Positions 33,320 through 44,770 of a stretch of 64,000 nt of DNA are shown here, one piece after another (the first letter of the stretch is position 1; every line of letters starts with the position of its first letter). A program made the position numbers and the translations under genes. Under the pieces are notes generated by a model. That model ran no database searches, had not been told where the DNA came from, and worked only from the letters and a program-made list of their open reading frames with translations. This DNA is from Topomyia yanbarensis. Taxonomy: Eukaryota > Arthropoda > Insecta > Diptera > Culicidae. The stretch covers positions 430,342,539 through 430,406,538 of the forward strand of contig NC_080671.1 of the NCBI RefSeq assembly GCF_030247195.1, read 5' to 3'.

Positions 33320-33639
33320 TCAGTGGGGAATCATTGTAAGTTTTGTGCTTTGTTGCTTGTTGAATGTTCCGTCTGCTTCTCCCTCGTTTGTGTGTGCGTC
33401 CATGTCGTCGTCGTCGCTAGAGCAACTTTGGTTTTCACTGTTGGGTTTTTGGTGCTTTATATGTTTTTGAGTGAATCTGGTATGGCTGTCTTCTTTTTTG
33501 TTTCTTACTTTCCTAGGTATGCTGGCGGTTGGTTTGGGGATTCTGTGGAATAGTGTTAGTCCGATAATTATTTTTTTGCTGGCTGTCTGTAGTCGAAGGC
33601 TGTTTGTTAGTTTTGGTTGTAATATATGAATTTAGTTGT
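33320..33639. other. G/T-biased stretch
   Basis: The plus strand is strikingly rich in G and T, with a short GTCGTCGTCGTC run near 33402. The 112-codon frame through it is hydrophobic because of this composition and is not credible as a gene. Confidence 0.4.
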
Positions 33640-34250
33640 TTTGGAGCATGTCTTACTGTAGGGTGCCGTCTGGAACAGAACTGGTACGAGGACGTTTGTC
33701 CTACAAAGACATACTACGTCGCAGAGTTAGCTGCTATCTTGCCCATAGATCACTACTCTCTTATTTCGTACAGCCCATTAAGGCCCCCCGTTCAATGAAG
33801 CCTGAGAACCACTTCCCGTATTTTCCGAGGAAAATAAAAATCTTATCAGATTACCTTAGTGTGGGTCCCTCTTCATTGCCCATCTCGACTATTGAAGAAG
33901 CTGACTCTTTAGCTAAGCTGTCGGTTCTCGACAGTTGACAAATCTCGTTAAGCAACGACGATGACTACATTCTATTGAACAGAAGTATCGACGAAACCTT
34001 GGTTTAGTGGAATGAATGTGAGTCGGGATTTCATTCGTGTAATGTCCCGGCTTCTGGTTAATAATTATGCGTTGAATGTGTATTTGCGGCGTGTTTGGCT
34101 TGAGGAGAGCAGTGCGTTTGGGGCAAGGGCCATCACGACATCGAACACATTTGTCTTGGTACGCGCCAGGTATTGCGACGCCAGGTCGCAGATGAAGGAT
34201 TCCCTTTGGGTTCGAGGTAGACGACCCAATGTTTTCTCCTAGCAAGTTGT
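33640..34250 (+). pseudogene. I-clade LINE RNase H and tail relic
   Basis: Fragments in several frames follow the ORF2 at 24081-27767 in order. They are YYVAELAAI (RNase H, E position), KPENHFPYFPRKIK (compare KPGKHSPYFLGKIR), ITLVWVPLHC (33848-33877), EADSLAKLSVLDS and NVSRDFIRVMSRLLVNNYAL with VYLRRVWLEES (compare NRDFIRTMSRIMSNHYSFDA). YCDARSQMKDSLWVRGRRP then matches YCVARSQLIDSLRARGRSP. Stops and frameshifts break it, and the CCHC region is scrambled. It belongs to the same or a sister family of the intact element, in the opposite orientation. Confidence 0.85.
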
Positions 34251-34523
34251 GATCCTGCCTTAGCTCCCTCTACTTCTACATAAAAATGATAAATATCATA
34301 GTTCAGCCCTTATCTTTTTATTTCTCATTCTCAGAAGATCCCTGTACTGCCTTTGTGGAGCCGATGCGTACCAGAGTGTTACTATGTGACCGCCTTCGCT
34401 CTTACCACTACTGGTACTAGTATAAGCTAATATGAATCTAATTTTAAATTTCTCAATTCATTAATATCCATTGTTACAATCCTGAATTACTTGTTCTGAA
34501 AATATAACTTTTATAGTGGTGAC

Positions 34524-34690
34524 GGGCGTAGCGTAGTTGATAAATCGATTGCCTTGTACGCATCTCACCTGGGTTCGAGTCCCAACTCCGCACTTTGCGT
34601 TAGAGATTTTTCCAAAAGAGATTTCTCTAACGCGACAAGAGGCGAACGAACCAAAGGTTAAAACCTCTATAATCAAAATTTAAAAAAAAA
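34524..34690 (+). repeat. tRNA-derived SINE, copy 1
   Basis: The head has an A box (TAGCGTAGTTGATA) and a perfect B box (GGGTTCGAGTCCC), so it carries an internal RNA polymerase III promoter. An anticodon-loop-like CTTGTAC (TGT, T33 and A37 present) suggests descent from a threonine tRNA; this is inference. The body contains a hairpin, GCGTTAGAGA (34597-34606) with TCTCTAACGC (34624-34633). The tail is GGTTAAAACCTCTATAATC followed by A-rich sequence. Such SINEs borrow the enzymes of a LINE; which one is unknown. Confidence 0.88.
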
Positions 34691-34699
34691 CTGTTATTG

Positions 34700-36749
34700 A
34701 CCCACTTTTATTAATAAAAATCAATTGCTCCTCTTTTGTATATCGAACTGCAATACTAGTTTTAGAATAGCTGTAAAAAGGTTCCACTGATTTCAAAATA
34801 TTTGTGCTGTCACAGTCAATATGGCTGTTGAGAACATAAACAAGAAATACGTCAATTGTTCGACATATTTGCCGCATCGTCTTCTGATGATTTCAAAAGG
34901 GTTGTATACTGCCGTTTTACGCATAATTGTCCCATGTATATATGGAATTCCATAGAACATGGGACAATTAAGCTTAGCCATAGTAAATACTGTGGCAGAT
35001 AAGGGGTTTCCCCCCATAATCGGCGGTAATGAAAATGCCAACCACATAATTTTTGGGCAGCTCAGATATCAATTTGAGAGGCACCGAATTGATGGAATAT
35101 TTAGGCAGTACAAATCTGCACACAAGGGAATGTAGTCTAGGTTGGGACGGGTTTGTTTAGAGGCTGATATCTTGTTTCCATGACAATATTTTTAGTACAC
35201 CATTTTGTAGATATATGATGTGGTTTAATGTCTGCGAATAGAAAATGTTTACTTGCAATTTTGAATAAGACTCAGGATCAATTTTCTGCAAGACGGCAAA
35301 ATGGCAAAAAAAATGTGTCGTGTAGACTGTAACACTTCAAACAATTTAAATAATTAAAGACAATTTAAACTTTAATGCATTATATTTATTTTTTGGTTAA
35401 TATTTATCTGTTAATTGGTATTTTTGAATAAGAATAAGTAACTGGAAGACTTATTTACTTCGATTTGACAAAGTTAATCTGACTCACAGTTTTTACATGT
35501 TAAAGTTGTACGCAATCTTGTATGCATGCGTAATTGCATGGTTTCCCAACCTATACGACAGGCTTGTTCCTAGCCATTTTTCGAAGAAAAAAAATCCAAC
35601 GAAGCAAACGCAAAACCCTGATCGGTAATAACAATTTAGTTACTTTAACACTTAAAAATTATTTACGTTGCAATTTCGATGAAAAAGATTCAATTTAAGA
35701 TGGCCCAAAAATCAGCACAACAAAAGATTTTTGGCTCGTTTTTTGACACTGCTCAGTGCAGCTGTGACAAGAATGAGCTATAACTTAAACTTGGCATCAA
35801 AAGTAAGCTACGACCGAGTCTAGTATGTGCTAAAAACAGTTGGCAACACTGCATATGAACGAAAATATCGAGCTGTCCCAATATAAACGACAATCCCTTA
35901 CTTAATATAGGAAATCTCCCAACATTTGCACGAGAAAATTTAAGTGCTCTTGAAAATTCATGCATTTTTCGTATTCCAATAACGGAATGTGAAATTAAAT
36001 GTCTTAGAAATTATTTGTGAAAAATATGTGCGCATGTGGGAGGAATATTTCTATCTCTGATTGGCTTATTCTGCGTAGAATGAGATCGGTTCCTGACAAG
36101 GTGTGTTTACAGAAAGTGGAAGAAGCTAGAAGTTCTTGACCTCAAAAACACGATCCAGGCAGCTGACAAATAGGATTACCGTGAGAGGAGTTCATCTGCA
36201 ATAGGGTGAGAGCAATCTAATTTATTTTGTTATTGTCTAACAGCATGGTTTTGCATTGTACCTATAGTTTTGTATTAGGTTCTTAACTGATACTGTCAAC
36301 TCAGTTTGTCGCCAGTTCACTAGTACTGTTTGCATGGACTTATAGAATTTTTGTGCACGACCCTATTCGCTCTAAGAAGATCGCAAACAAATCCAGGTCC
36401 TTGTAAACTGTACTAGCCGAACTGTCAAAGGTAAACATTCGAGAATTGTTTTGATATACGTCTGTTCTGATTGGAAAACCGGAATCACAAGTCGTTCTTC
36501 TAGTGTGAAACTCTTTTTATGGCATTCTGCAAACCTTTCTTTTAATTTTCGTTCCCCACAAAAGAATTTAGTTGACCTAATGTTTCAATTGTGGATTCTC
36601 GTTGTTTCGGAGCATGTGTTGTTGTATCGATTAAATTATAGAATTGGCAACATTCGAGTGAAAGTGACGTCTAGTCCATTACATTCCTGGCAGCAACGCA
36701 AAAATGTGTTGCCAACATTAGTTTTTTGCTTTATTTTTCATTTCAGAGT
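34700..36749. other. AT-rich stretch with a small perfect hairpin
   Basis: A 45-nt hairpin lies at 34925-34969: AATTGTCCCATGT pairs with ACATGGGACAATT around an inner palindrome TATGGAATTCCATA. GGCAACATTCG near 36650 and TGTTGCCAACATT near 36708 form another loose inverted pair. No gene, LINE motif or further repeat ends were recognised. Confidence 0.45.
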
Positions 36750-36985
36750 TTAAGAGCGAGTAAAGGCGCTTTATCCTAGGCTTATTAGCCAGGGCAAGGT
36801 CTAAATACCTCTGTCCCATCCCAAAGGACCAAAGGAGTGACATTAACCTTCTTAGCCAAGTCACTCCCAACGATTTATTATATCCCCTTTAAACTGAAAC
36901 GGTCGGTACGGTTGTCCTCGTTTCTTCCTCCTTCAAGATTCAAAGCAATTCGTTAATTAAATTATTCATTGAATGAATAATTTAA
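36750..36985 (+). repeat. Possible LINE 3' UTR fragment and AT palindrome
   Basis: The segment with AGCCAGGGCAAGGTCTAAAT and CCATCCCAAAGGACCAAAGG resembles 3' UTR text I recall from Aedes LINEs; this is memory only. It ends next to a perfect palindrome at 36957-36985 (TTAAATTATTCATT, G, AATGAATAATTTAA). Confidence 0.35.
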
Positions 36986-37639
36986 TTGCCGTCTAATTTT
37001 GAAACATCTTCAAACCCAACTCTGCACAGTAGGCCTGGCCGTTTTAATATTTGCGACATATGAAAATATGCTTCAATATGTTGACAAGAAAAAAACTTCA
37101 GAATAACTGCAGTGTTTTCCAGGATGCTTTTCAATACTGACTGTGTAAGGTTTAGAATAGAATAGAAATCTCCCAACATATTCACGAGCTGTCAGAGAAG
37201 AGGTGTTAAATGTAACTCTCTGCTCTGACAATATTATGCATGAGTTGGCAAACTGGCTCGCATCAAACGAGCTCGAACCGTCGTTATCTGATCGTAAGTA
37301 TCTTTGATCATTTAAACGTCTCGCCAGATATCGTCGACTAGGTTCCAGGTGTATCTTTCGACGATTGAATCTCCACGTGATTTGGATGAGGTCGTGGATA
37401 AAAAAAAACTCACTCATTGTAGCAGCATACCAAGAGGCTTACGCGCTTCGAGTTATGCGTGCTTCTAGAGGAACACCCTGATGGAATACCGAATTTGTTC
37501 ATCTCAAAAAGTTACAGGGAGCAGGGACGGGTAGAAGGCATTTAAGTTGGCTCGTAAAGCATACAGAAATACCCTTTGATCCTCTGAGCGAAGTGACCAG
37601 ACTAGCAGATTAAATAAGTTTCTTTCGAAATCGAAAGAC

Positions 37640-38840
37640 TGTCATGACAGTTCGATTAGAACTGCTAATGGTGAATACTCGTCTGATGTAGTACTCAACT
37701 GTCTTTTTGACACACACTTTGCGAGCAGTACGGAGCCATCGCTGATGATTGCCCCTGAGTTCTTTTCAGGCATTTCTGATTCTTGGGCATTTGCTCGTAG
37801 AATTGTGACAATCGAATCGATCAAATGGGCGATTGAAATTTTTGCTCCAGGTATACTACAAGCATATCTTGAAAAAGGTTCTTATTTGTAGTTTTGCAAC
37901 AGGATACATTCCATTAGCGTGGCGGGAAATAACTGTAAAATTCATTCCCAAAGATGGCCGCGTCACTTATGAGGTTGCAAAGAGCTTTAGATGGATCAGT
38001 CTGACCTCCTTCCTTCTCAAATCAGTGGAACGTTTAATCGACCACTACATTCGGGATGTTAGCTTGGGCAAGCACCCGCTGCATGTAATGCAACATGCAT
38101 ATCAGCGAGGGAAACGTATTTCTACTCACAATGTTGTCCACAACATTGAAAAAGCTTTTTCACAAAAGCAATCAAGTTTAGGAGTTTTTCTCGATATTAA
38201 AAAGCTTTTGACAATGTGTCCTTCAAAGCCATTTTAGAAGGTCATGGATTACCTTCGTATATCACGAACTGAATACACGCAATGCTTAGCAACCGACATC
38301 TGCGCTTATCGTTAAAACAAATAGAGATAAGGAAACTGAGTGTCTGCGGATGTCCTCAACGTTGAGTCACCACTTCTATGGAACCTGGTTGCCAATGGCG
38401 TGTTGAGGAAACTAAATAACCTTGGGTTTTCGACGTATGGTTTCGCCGATGATCATCATATAATGATCACCGGTATTTACATTAACACACTTTTTGATTT
38501 GATGCAGCAAGTTTTATATGTATCTTCATGTTGGACTATCGGTTAATCCAAATAAAATATCAATGGTGCTTTTCACGCAACGAAAGATTACAACCGGAGC
38601 TCGTCCATTGCAGTTCTTTAACTCTGAAATTATTGTCGCAGATCATGTTAAGTACGTTGAGGTAATTCTTGACTCAAAACATAATTGGTCAGCTCACATC
38701 GATTTCACGATCAAGAAAGCTTGCATGACCTTCGGCCAATGTAAACGGGCTTTCGGTAAATCTTGGGGACTCAAACCCGAGCACATTCAGTGGATCTACA
38801 CAACAATTGTTAGACCAATACTGGTATACGGGTACCTCGG
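37640..38840 (+). pseudogene. Reverse transcriptase of the LOA-like LINE (broken)
   Basis: The frame at 37833-38237 reads GYIPLAWREITVKFIPKDGR, then SFRWISLTSFLLKSVERLID, QHAYQRGKRIST and VFLDIKKLLTMCPS, where motif A has shifted frame. After a deletion, LNVESPLLWNLVANGVLRKL and YGFADD (38442-38453) give motifs B and C. Then, in a further frame from about 38518, come GLSVNPNKISMVLFTQRK and VKYVEVILDSKHNWSAHID followed by FGKSWGLKPEHIQWIYTTIV. The FADD box survives but the polypeptide cannot be made continuously. Confidence 0.85.
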
Positions 38841-39214
38841 TTAGTGGTAGCAAGGAGAAGTCTTGATAATCCAATCAAAGTTAAACCATCCTCAGAGGAT
38901 GGTCGTGATGGCGATGACTAGTTCGTTCTTGACAACACCTACTGCTACTCTAGACGCACTCTTGAACTTAAAACCACTATATGTGTTTCTGAAACAAGAA
39001 GCACTTTCTTGTGTACTCCGTCTTAAAGTTCCTGGGCTTTGGAACAGTGACTTAATAGATCGTACAACTAACCACACAAGACTGTGGCCCCAAATGGTTA
39101 CTTGAGATGAGTATGAACTTGTTCCCAGTGACCTTACTCTCACATGTAGTTTTTCTTTTAAAACTTTCATTGTGAGAATTCCACTTCGCCAGGAATGGCT
39201 ATCTGGCTGGATGG

Positions 39215-40048
39215 AGCGACAACTTGAAGAATACATAGTTTGTTATACTGAAGATCCTGAAGAATACATAGTTTGTTATACTGAAGATGGAGGGCCAAGA
39301 CGGAGCTGGTGTCTATTGTCGTGAAATGAGATTAAACCAATCTCATTCGATTGGTAGATACTGTACCGTAATCCGAGCAGAAATCTTTGCGATTCTGTGT
39401 GGCGTACAATCGGCAATTCAACAGGGAATTTGCGGTAAAAGTGTCTATTTTGCTCTAACTGTCAGGCTATCTTGAATGAACTTAGTTGGACAGATTGAAG
39501 ATAGAAATTAGAAATCGCTTGTCGAACTCAAGTTGAGGAACTTAGCATTTCAAATGCTATCTATCTTCAATGGGTACCCGAGCATTCCGGTATTACTGGA
39601 AATGAATGGGCGGACGAATCGGCTAGAGCGGGCGCTGCGACTTCGTTGGTCCAGAACCAGTACAATCACTTTGGATAAAGCACAAGATTCGCTTTTGGGC
39701 TGCATCCGAACATGCCAACCATTGACGTAGCTTGCAAACTTCAGTCCGAAAATGTCAAAGAATTTGTTGCATTTTTCCTATCACAATTGCATTAGTCTGG
39801 TCAGGGCACTGACTGGACATTGTAAACTCAACTATCACATGACTACTATTGAGCGTGCTGAGTATTATTCATGTGATCTTTGTGAATCCGATTACGGAAC
39901 ATCATATCATTTGATATGCAACTGCCCTGTAGCAATGCAATGGCGTATCCAGATTTTTGGTTCTCCATACATAGATGAACTTATGTACAGAAAGCTAAAG
40001 CTCAAAAATATGCTATTTATTCCAACTCAGTGTGGTAAAGAGCTATAG
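39215..40048 (+). pseudogene. RNase H and CCHC tail of the LOA-like LINE (broken)
   Basis: RNase H begins at CYTED (about 39240-39290), where a 33-bp tandem duplication sits. It continues with GAGVYCREMRLNQSHSIGRY and AEIFAILCGVQSAIQQGICG. After frameshifts it gives LQWVPEHSGITGNEWADES at about 39566-39625. The tail frame 39752-40048 ends with RALTGHCKLNYHM and CDLCESDYGTSYHLICNCP (C-x2-C-x8-H-x4-C), then a KEL stop at 40048. The same tail is seen degenerate at 110-312. Confidence 0.85.
39226..39288 (+). repeat. 33-bp in-frame tandem duplication in RNase H
   Basis: The unit starting GAAGAATACATAGTTTGTTA occupies 39226-39258, and 30 of its 33 bases repeat at 39259-39288. It is exactly 11 codons and probably arose by replication slippage after the element had landed. 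Confidence 0.85.
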
Positions 40049-40510
40049 TTTAAGCCGTATTTGAATAACAATATCTTTTCGGGGGTGTTGTCGTTATGTT
40101 ATCTCAACATCCCCTCGGGGATATATCCGCTGACTGCTTAAATAAAAATTCTAAATTCCTCCGGGGGTTGGAAATTATATTACTTCTATTGTAGCACCAG
40201 CAGATCGCTATTTTCCCTACCCCTACCTTACTACTTCCCTAATCTTTCCCATCAGGGAAATGATCAAAAGACAGTTCATGGCAAGGCACAAAACTCCAAT
40301 CAACGTGGGGAAGTGCGATTTGAGCTAGACGCTACTGATTCCTGATGGGCGATGAAAATTCATCACGTGTTACGCCTGTTTGTCTGTGGTTATTTCATTT
40401 TTTAACTGAGTGTTTTGAAACTCAGGCGAAATCGTCATTCGGATGCCCAAATGTAGAGAATGCTACTGCTGGAGGGTTACTTGAACCATATTAGAATTGG
40501 ATTTGGGGGT

Positions 40511-40671
40511 GGGCGTAGCGTAGTTGATAAATCGATTGCCTTGTACGCAGCGCACCTGGGTTCGATTCCCGACCCCACACATAGGGTTAGAAATTTTTCT
40601 TAAGAGATTTTTCTAACCCGAAGAGGGCGAATGATCTGAAGGTTAAAACCTCTATAATCGAAATAAAAAAA
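40511..40671 (+). repeat. tRNA-derived SINE, copy 2
   Basis: The head is collinear with copy 1 (GGGCGTAGCGTAGTTGATAA, CGATTGCCTTGTACGCA), with B box GGGTTCGATTCCC. The body hairpin is GGGTTAGAAA (40584-40593) with TTTCTAACCC (40610-40619). The tail GGTTAAAACCTCTATAATC is followed by an A-rich end. It lies about 170 bases after the LOA 3' UTR on the same strand. Confidence 0.88.
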
Positions 40672-40689
40672 GTATTGGATTTTTTCTCG

Positions 40690-42099
40690 ATTAAAAACGG
40701 TTGATATTATCGATGACATATGGTATACATTTAGGCGGAAAACTCTTTAATTTTGTTTGTGTAGATAAGAAAATAAGAATTCGGTGAAAATAAAATCGAA
40801 AACAGCTTTTAAAACCAAAACCAACGGGGAATGTACTTACTGAGCGGTAAACATTATGAAGACGGTATAAAAATAACACTTATAACATGTCGCCAAACAA
40901 TCCATTTGTTTATACCGGTCTTCACCTTCACAGAAAAAAGAAAGAAACAAAATATTCACACTGTGTTGGCCAATCGAGTAATAAAGCGCCGTCCAACTAG
41001 AGAGCCGCTCAACGCTCGGAAGGCAGTAGGCGTAGAAATTAATCACGGTATGTTGCGATTCACGTCCTTCCTCCCGTTACAGCGAATGGGCGGCACTCAC
41101 CAGTCTTCGTAGGCAGTATTTATGTGCCAGCGTATGTTCAATTATGCTGTTATTATTAATCGAAAGAAGATTGATTATTTCCCCCCGCAGGCGATGGCAG
41201 CACTTTAGTTTAATGAAGTGAAATTGTGATTACAAACGTGTCACAAGTTATGGAGCTCGTTGAACCGGTTCAGTGTGATGTTGAGAATCGCTTGATGATC
41301 TAGCAACTGACGACAAAGTATCTAGCTCCATTTTAGGTCTATTTCAAGCGAATATGAATGAGTTCTCGGATCCAACATATATGGCAAATGCAACACCATA
41401 GAATGGTCCAAAAGTGACATGAGCAAAAATGGTAAACATTCTGGTCTTTTGCTTGGGTCTGGTTTGTGAAATTGCCATCAGTCCAAATATAGCTCACTTT
41501 CCCGTACAAATGATTTCATTTAATTTCAACAGGAAACTGTATTTAGTTTGTGTTTTTTTGTTATTGTGATGAAGAGGGTCGTTGTTTTCGAAACCGTACC
41601 CATCCTCGAAACGACGATATGCCCACTAAAATATGTTAATTCCTTTCGGAAACTTGATCTTCGTATTAGACGTAACACCACTTAACCTCTTCAGCGACGC
41701 ATCACTTGAATTAATATCGGAAAAGTCTTCTCGGGGTCGATTAATGCCTATCTGGCCGATATAAATGTGGTTCCAAGAGAAACAAACGACTGTACGCAGA
41801 AGGCTAATTTTGAATGTGGAATCGCGGACGGACGCCAAAGGGCCACCAAAAGAGAAAGATGCTGACCGTCGTCGCATAGTCGTCGTCGCGACGGATACTG
41901 GAGGGAGCAACGAAAGAGAACTATAAATTAGGCGTCACGCCACATACGGTTCAGGACCGGCTCATTGATAGTCATGGCGCGGCAAACGGTCGAAAGTGGT
42001 TCAGTAAAGAAAACTATGCACCGAAATGTATGTTGTATATGAATTTAAACCGGCTTGCTGCTTGGTGATCACGCTGTCGTCGCATGAACAGAAATGCAG
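40690..42099. other. Unique stretch, no gene recognised
   Basis: Short frames on both strands (for example 41626-41910 minus) show no domain. The part from about 41650 onward becomes GC-richer toward the next feature. Confidence 0.35.
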
Positions 42100-43450
42100 A
42101 CAGGACGGACAAGAGCCCGAGCCGGTTTATATAGTTGTGTCAACCAGAAGCGCAACCAGACACGCATCCACGGTGTGACAGATAGGCCGGATTACCGAAC
42201 GCCTTGCAATGATTCGCTCGCTCAAACAAAAACGCCATTAAGATAAGGACACCGAACGTCACTCCCGCATCCCCTTCGCCGGTCGGTTGTGTGCACAATG
42301 CACATGCGGGCGCTGAGAAGGATTGCGACTGTCTGTTCGCAGTGTCCGTAAATAGATCAGGAAAGCCACACTTGCGAATTGCAACCGGCTGAATTGACTT
42401 TCGTTGACCCTGAACGAAAGGAGGAGAGAAAACGGTAAGCGGTTTGGTTCGATGTTGATGACGTTTCAGGATGCACCCGAATTGAAGAACGAACTTTTGC
42501 GCAGTTCGAGTCGACTCAAACTAGCTCTACAACTGCAATACAAGTCTCTGTCAAACCAAAAATCATCAACCTCCTCTGTTATATTTTAAGAAGGGTAACC
42601 TGTTCGCTGAACAGACGCCACACTGATAATCGCAGGGCTTGACCCGATCGAGGCGCCACTGATCATCCCTTGATCATGTACTGTTCGTGTGACTCTCCTG
42701 CTCTCTCTCTCAGTCCCTGTCTCGCTCCCTCTCTCGCACACCGTCCAAAACAGCTCGGTCATAGATTCGCGCAATAGAATCAACTTGAACCGTGTGGCGC
42801 TCGTGGTTGTAGTGTTTGGAAATGTTTCTGAATGATTGCTGAATGTGAACATTGACGTAGTACCACCGGCCTCGAAGCTGATCCGGTCTGACTAAAAGTA
42901 ACCTCGAACCTATTTGCAATGATCCGGAAAACTTGACACACTTTCGACGCTTGACCACCAGCGTCTGTTCGAGTTTTGGGCAACCTGTGCGAGATGGCGA
43001 TAAGCCGGAACCAGCTTTTTGCCTACATTTGGCTACTACTGTGGGGCCAACTGAATATTAGTAGCGGTGCGCTAGCTTGCAGTCAGTTGCTTATCATGGA
43101 CGCGTGTTTTGATGGTGGGGGGAAACGTCAGGGTCTGCCGACTTCACTGAGTAGTATACATCTGTGGTGCGTTCATGAGATAACCTTCTCCCCAGCTGTC
43201 ACCCGTGATTAAACGGTGATTCCACCGGTCGGAATTGGTTGACAAGTGATTGTGCAATTGAGTGACGTTTCGCGGACAATAGCGACTCCTGTACTAAGAT
43301 CGCGTGTCGTTGCATTGCACTGCATCATCACTGCTTATTTATCATGACGATGGTCTCACGTGGTTCAGTCCCACATTGTTTTTCACACTGCCGTGCATGC
43401 GCGAAAGGGGTGTGGCCAAACATTCTCTGATCGATTGTGGGGAACGTGTG
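42100..43450 (+). promoter_or_regulatory. Candidate host promoter or 5' exon region
   Basis: A unique, CpG-containing stretch with a TATA-like GGTTTATATAG near 42124, a CT-rich tract (CTCTCTCTCTCAGTCCCTG, near 42700; GAGA-type on the minus strand) and a donor-like AACGGTAAGC near 42432. At 42994 an ATG in a fair context (GCGAGATGG) opens a frame beginning MAISRNQLFAYIWLLLWG that looks like a signal peptide. It stays open to about 43212. No conserved domain follows. This is inference from composition and motifs only. Confidence 0.25.
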
Positions 43451-43831
43451 GATCGAGGGCAATTTAGGTGATCAGGATCGTCCCGTGTGCGCTTGATCGC
43501 TCTCGTCATGTCGTGAATTTTGGATCCCTAATCCCACTGTTTACATATAATTATAAACTGATATATCCCTACACTGAAAAAAATCCAAACGTTAATTCTA
43601 TTTGCTTCAAACCGCATAAAATTCATATGAAGAAGAAATGCTATTGTTATCACGCGCACACATACCTTCTACGTGTCAACTGTATAAACTATGTATGCAC
43701 ACACATAAGTTATATGTGCATATTGTTATAGAATGGGGTTTTATGTGCCTAATAATTATGAAATGTGAATGTAAGATTAATATTTCTTGTAAATACATAC
43801 ATTAGGTTTATGTGCCAGCAAATAGTATCTA

Positions 43832-44150
43832 GGGTGATGAGCCTATTTGCGCCATGTTTCTATTATCACCCTACCCATTTGAAGCCGTTGGGTAGAGCAG
43901 TGTCTGCCATCTTTGTTCAACGCATTGAGTCAAATGGTAGCGCAACAATAGGGGCACTCGATTCGTGTTTTCATTGTGCTCAAACACGAGAATTTTACTG
44001 TTTTCAACGCATTTGTGTTATTATATTGGTTCTTAACAACGAAGCAAAGCGGTTGATGTCAATTTTTACGCATTCTATTGATTATAAGGCAAGAAATTAT
44101 CGAATTACTGAGGCACCTTGCTTAGTATGGTGAAAATAGGCTCATCACCC
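43832..44150. mobile_element. 319-bp MITE with perfect ends and TA duplication
   Basis: The ends are exact inverted repeats: GGGTGATGAGCCTATTT at the left and AAATAGGCTCATCACCC at the right. TA immediately flanks each side (43830-43831, 44151-44152). The body is non-coding, and the 122-codon frame across it is chance. TA duplication points to a Tc1/mariner-type or related mobiliser. Confidence 0.88.
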
Positions 44151-44152
44151 TA

Positions 44153-44770
44153 TATGCCTCCGTTAATTGCAAAAATCTATGTGTAAAATCAATAGGCATA
44201 ACGTTTACTTTTTTTTTGAGTGTATTTTAGCCTCGAGACGAAGGCAATTTTGGTCTGGCAGATGTCCAATATTAGTGACATTTTTCTATTCTTAGTAAAT
44301 CTACTTTGTAGGTTCATTGTTTGTAAATAAATATTGTACCTACTTGTATGACGAATAATGTATAATTGTATAATTTCAATCGCAGAATTATTTAACATTT
44401 TTTGTGTGGCAGTGTAACACACAAAAGAACACACACAAACACTCCTTCAAAGTGTGAAAAAGTGCATATTTATTCGATTTGATTGAATGTCTTATTTTTG
44501 CAAATCAATGTACAAGTGTTCCGAAGACTTCGAAGCGCTTCGACGTAAACGTGTACTGTTATCATTCTTTGAAAGACTGTTCATACTTGTGTGGTGCTCC
44601 AGTCTAATTTGATGTTTAAGATGCAATAACAACGAATTTCAGTAATTTTGCGTGAAAAGCCATCCCAAGATTCCTTGAAAATGGATCCTGATCTATTACT
44701 TCTAATGCTGGTAAATGCCCTTCAATTAAAGCATCATTTGCTCATTTTCATAGCAAATAGAAATATTTCT
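44153..44770. other. AT-rich stretch, nothing recognised
   Basis: No coding motif, repeat end or RNA gene seen. Confidence 0.4.

Larger units (their letters stand above)
37200..40340 (+). mobile_element. LOA/Lian-like LINE, 5'-truncated and decayed
   Basis: This covers the end of the endonuclease region (about 37230-37300: LANWLASNELEPSLSDRKYL), the linker, RT, RNase H, the CCHC tail, and a 3' UTR of about 290 bases containing AATAAAAA near 40140. Frameshifts, stops and one deletion (about 38240-38345) disable it. The RPISL-type, FLLK and RLIDHYIRD wording plus an RNase H place it in the LOA clade (Lian of Aedes is the nearest I recall). No target duplication could be assigned because the 5' limit is vague. 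Confidence 0.82.

Noticed and set aside
33215..33553. 112-codon hydrophobic ORF
   Set aside because: It begins in the C-terminal transposase relic in another frame and continues through G/T-biased DNA, so the membrane-like composition is a base-composition artefact.
34524..34600. tRNA gene
   Set aside because: A and B boxes are present, but the sequence continues into a conserved non-tRNA body and A-rich tail, repeated at 40511, and cloverleaf pairing is poor. It is a SINE.
43765..44133. 122-codon plus-strand ORF
   Set aside because: It spans a MITE with perfect TIRs (43832-44150) and has no domain or conserved feature.
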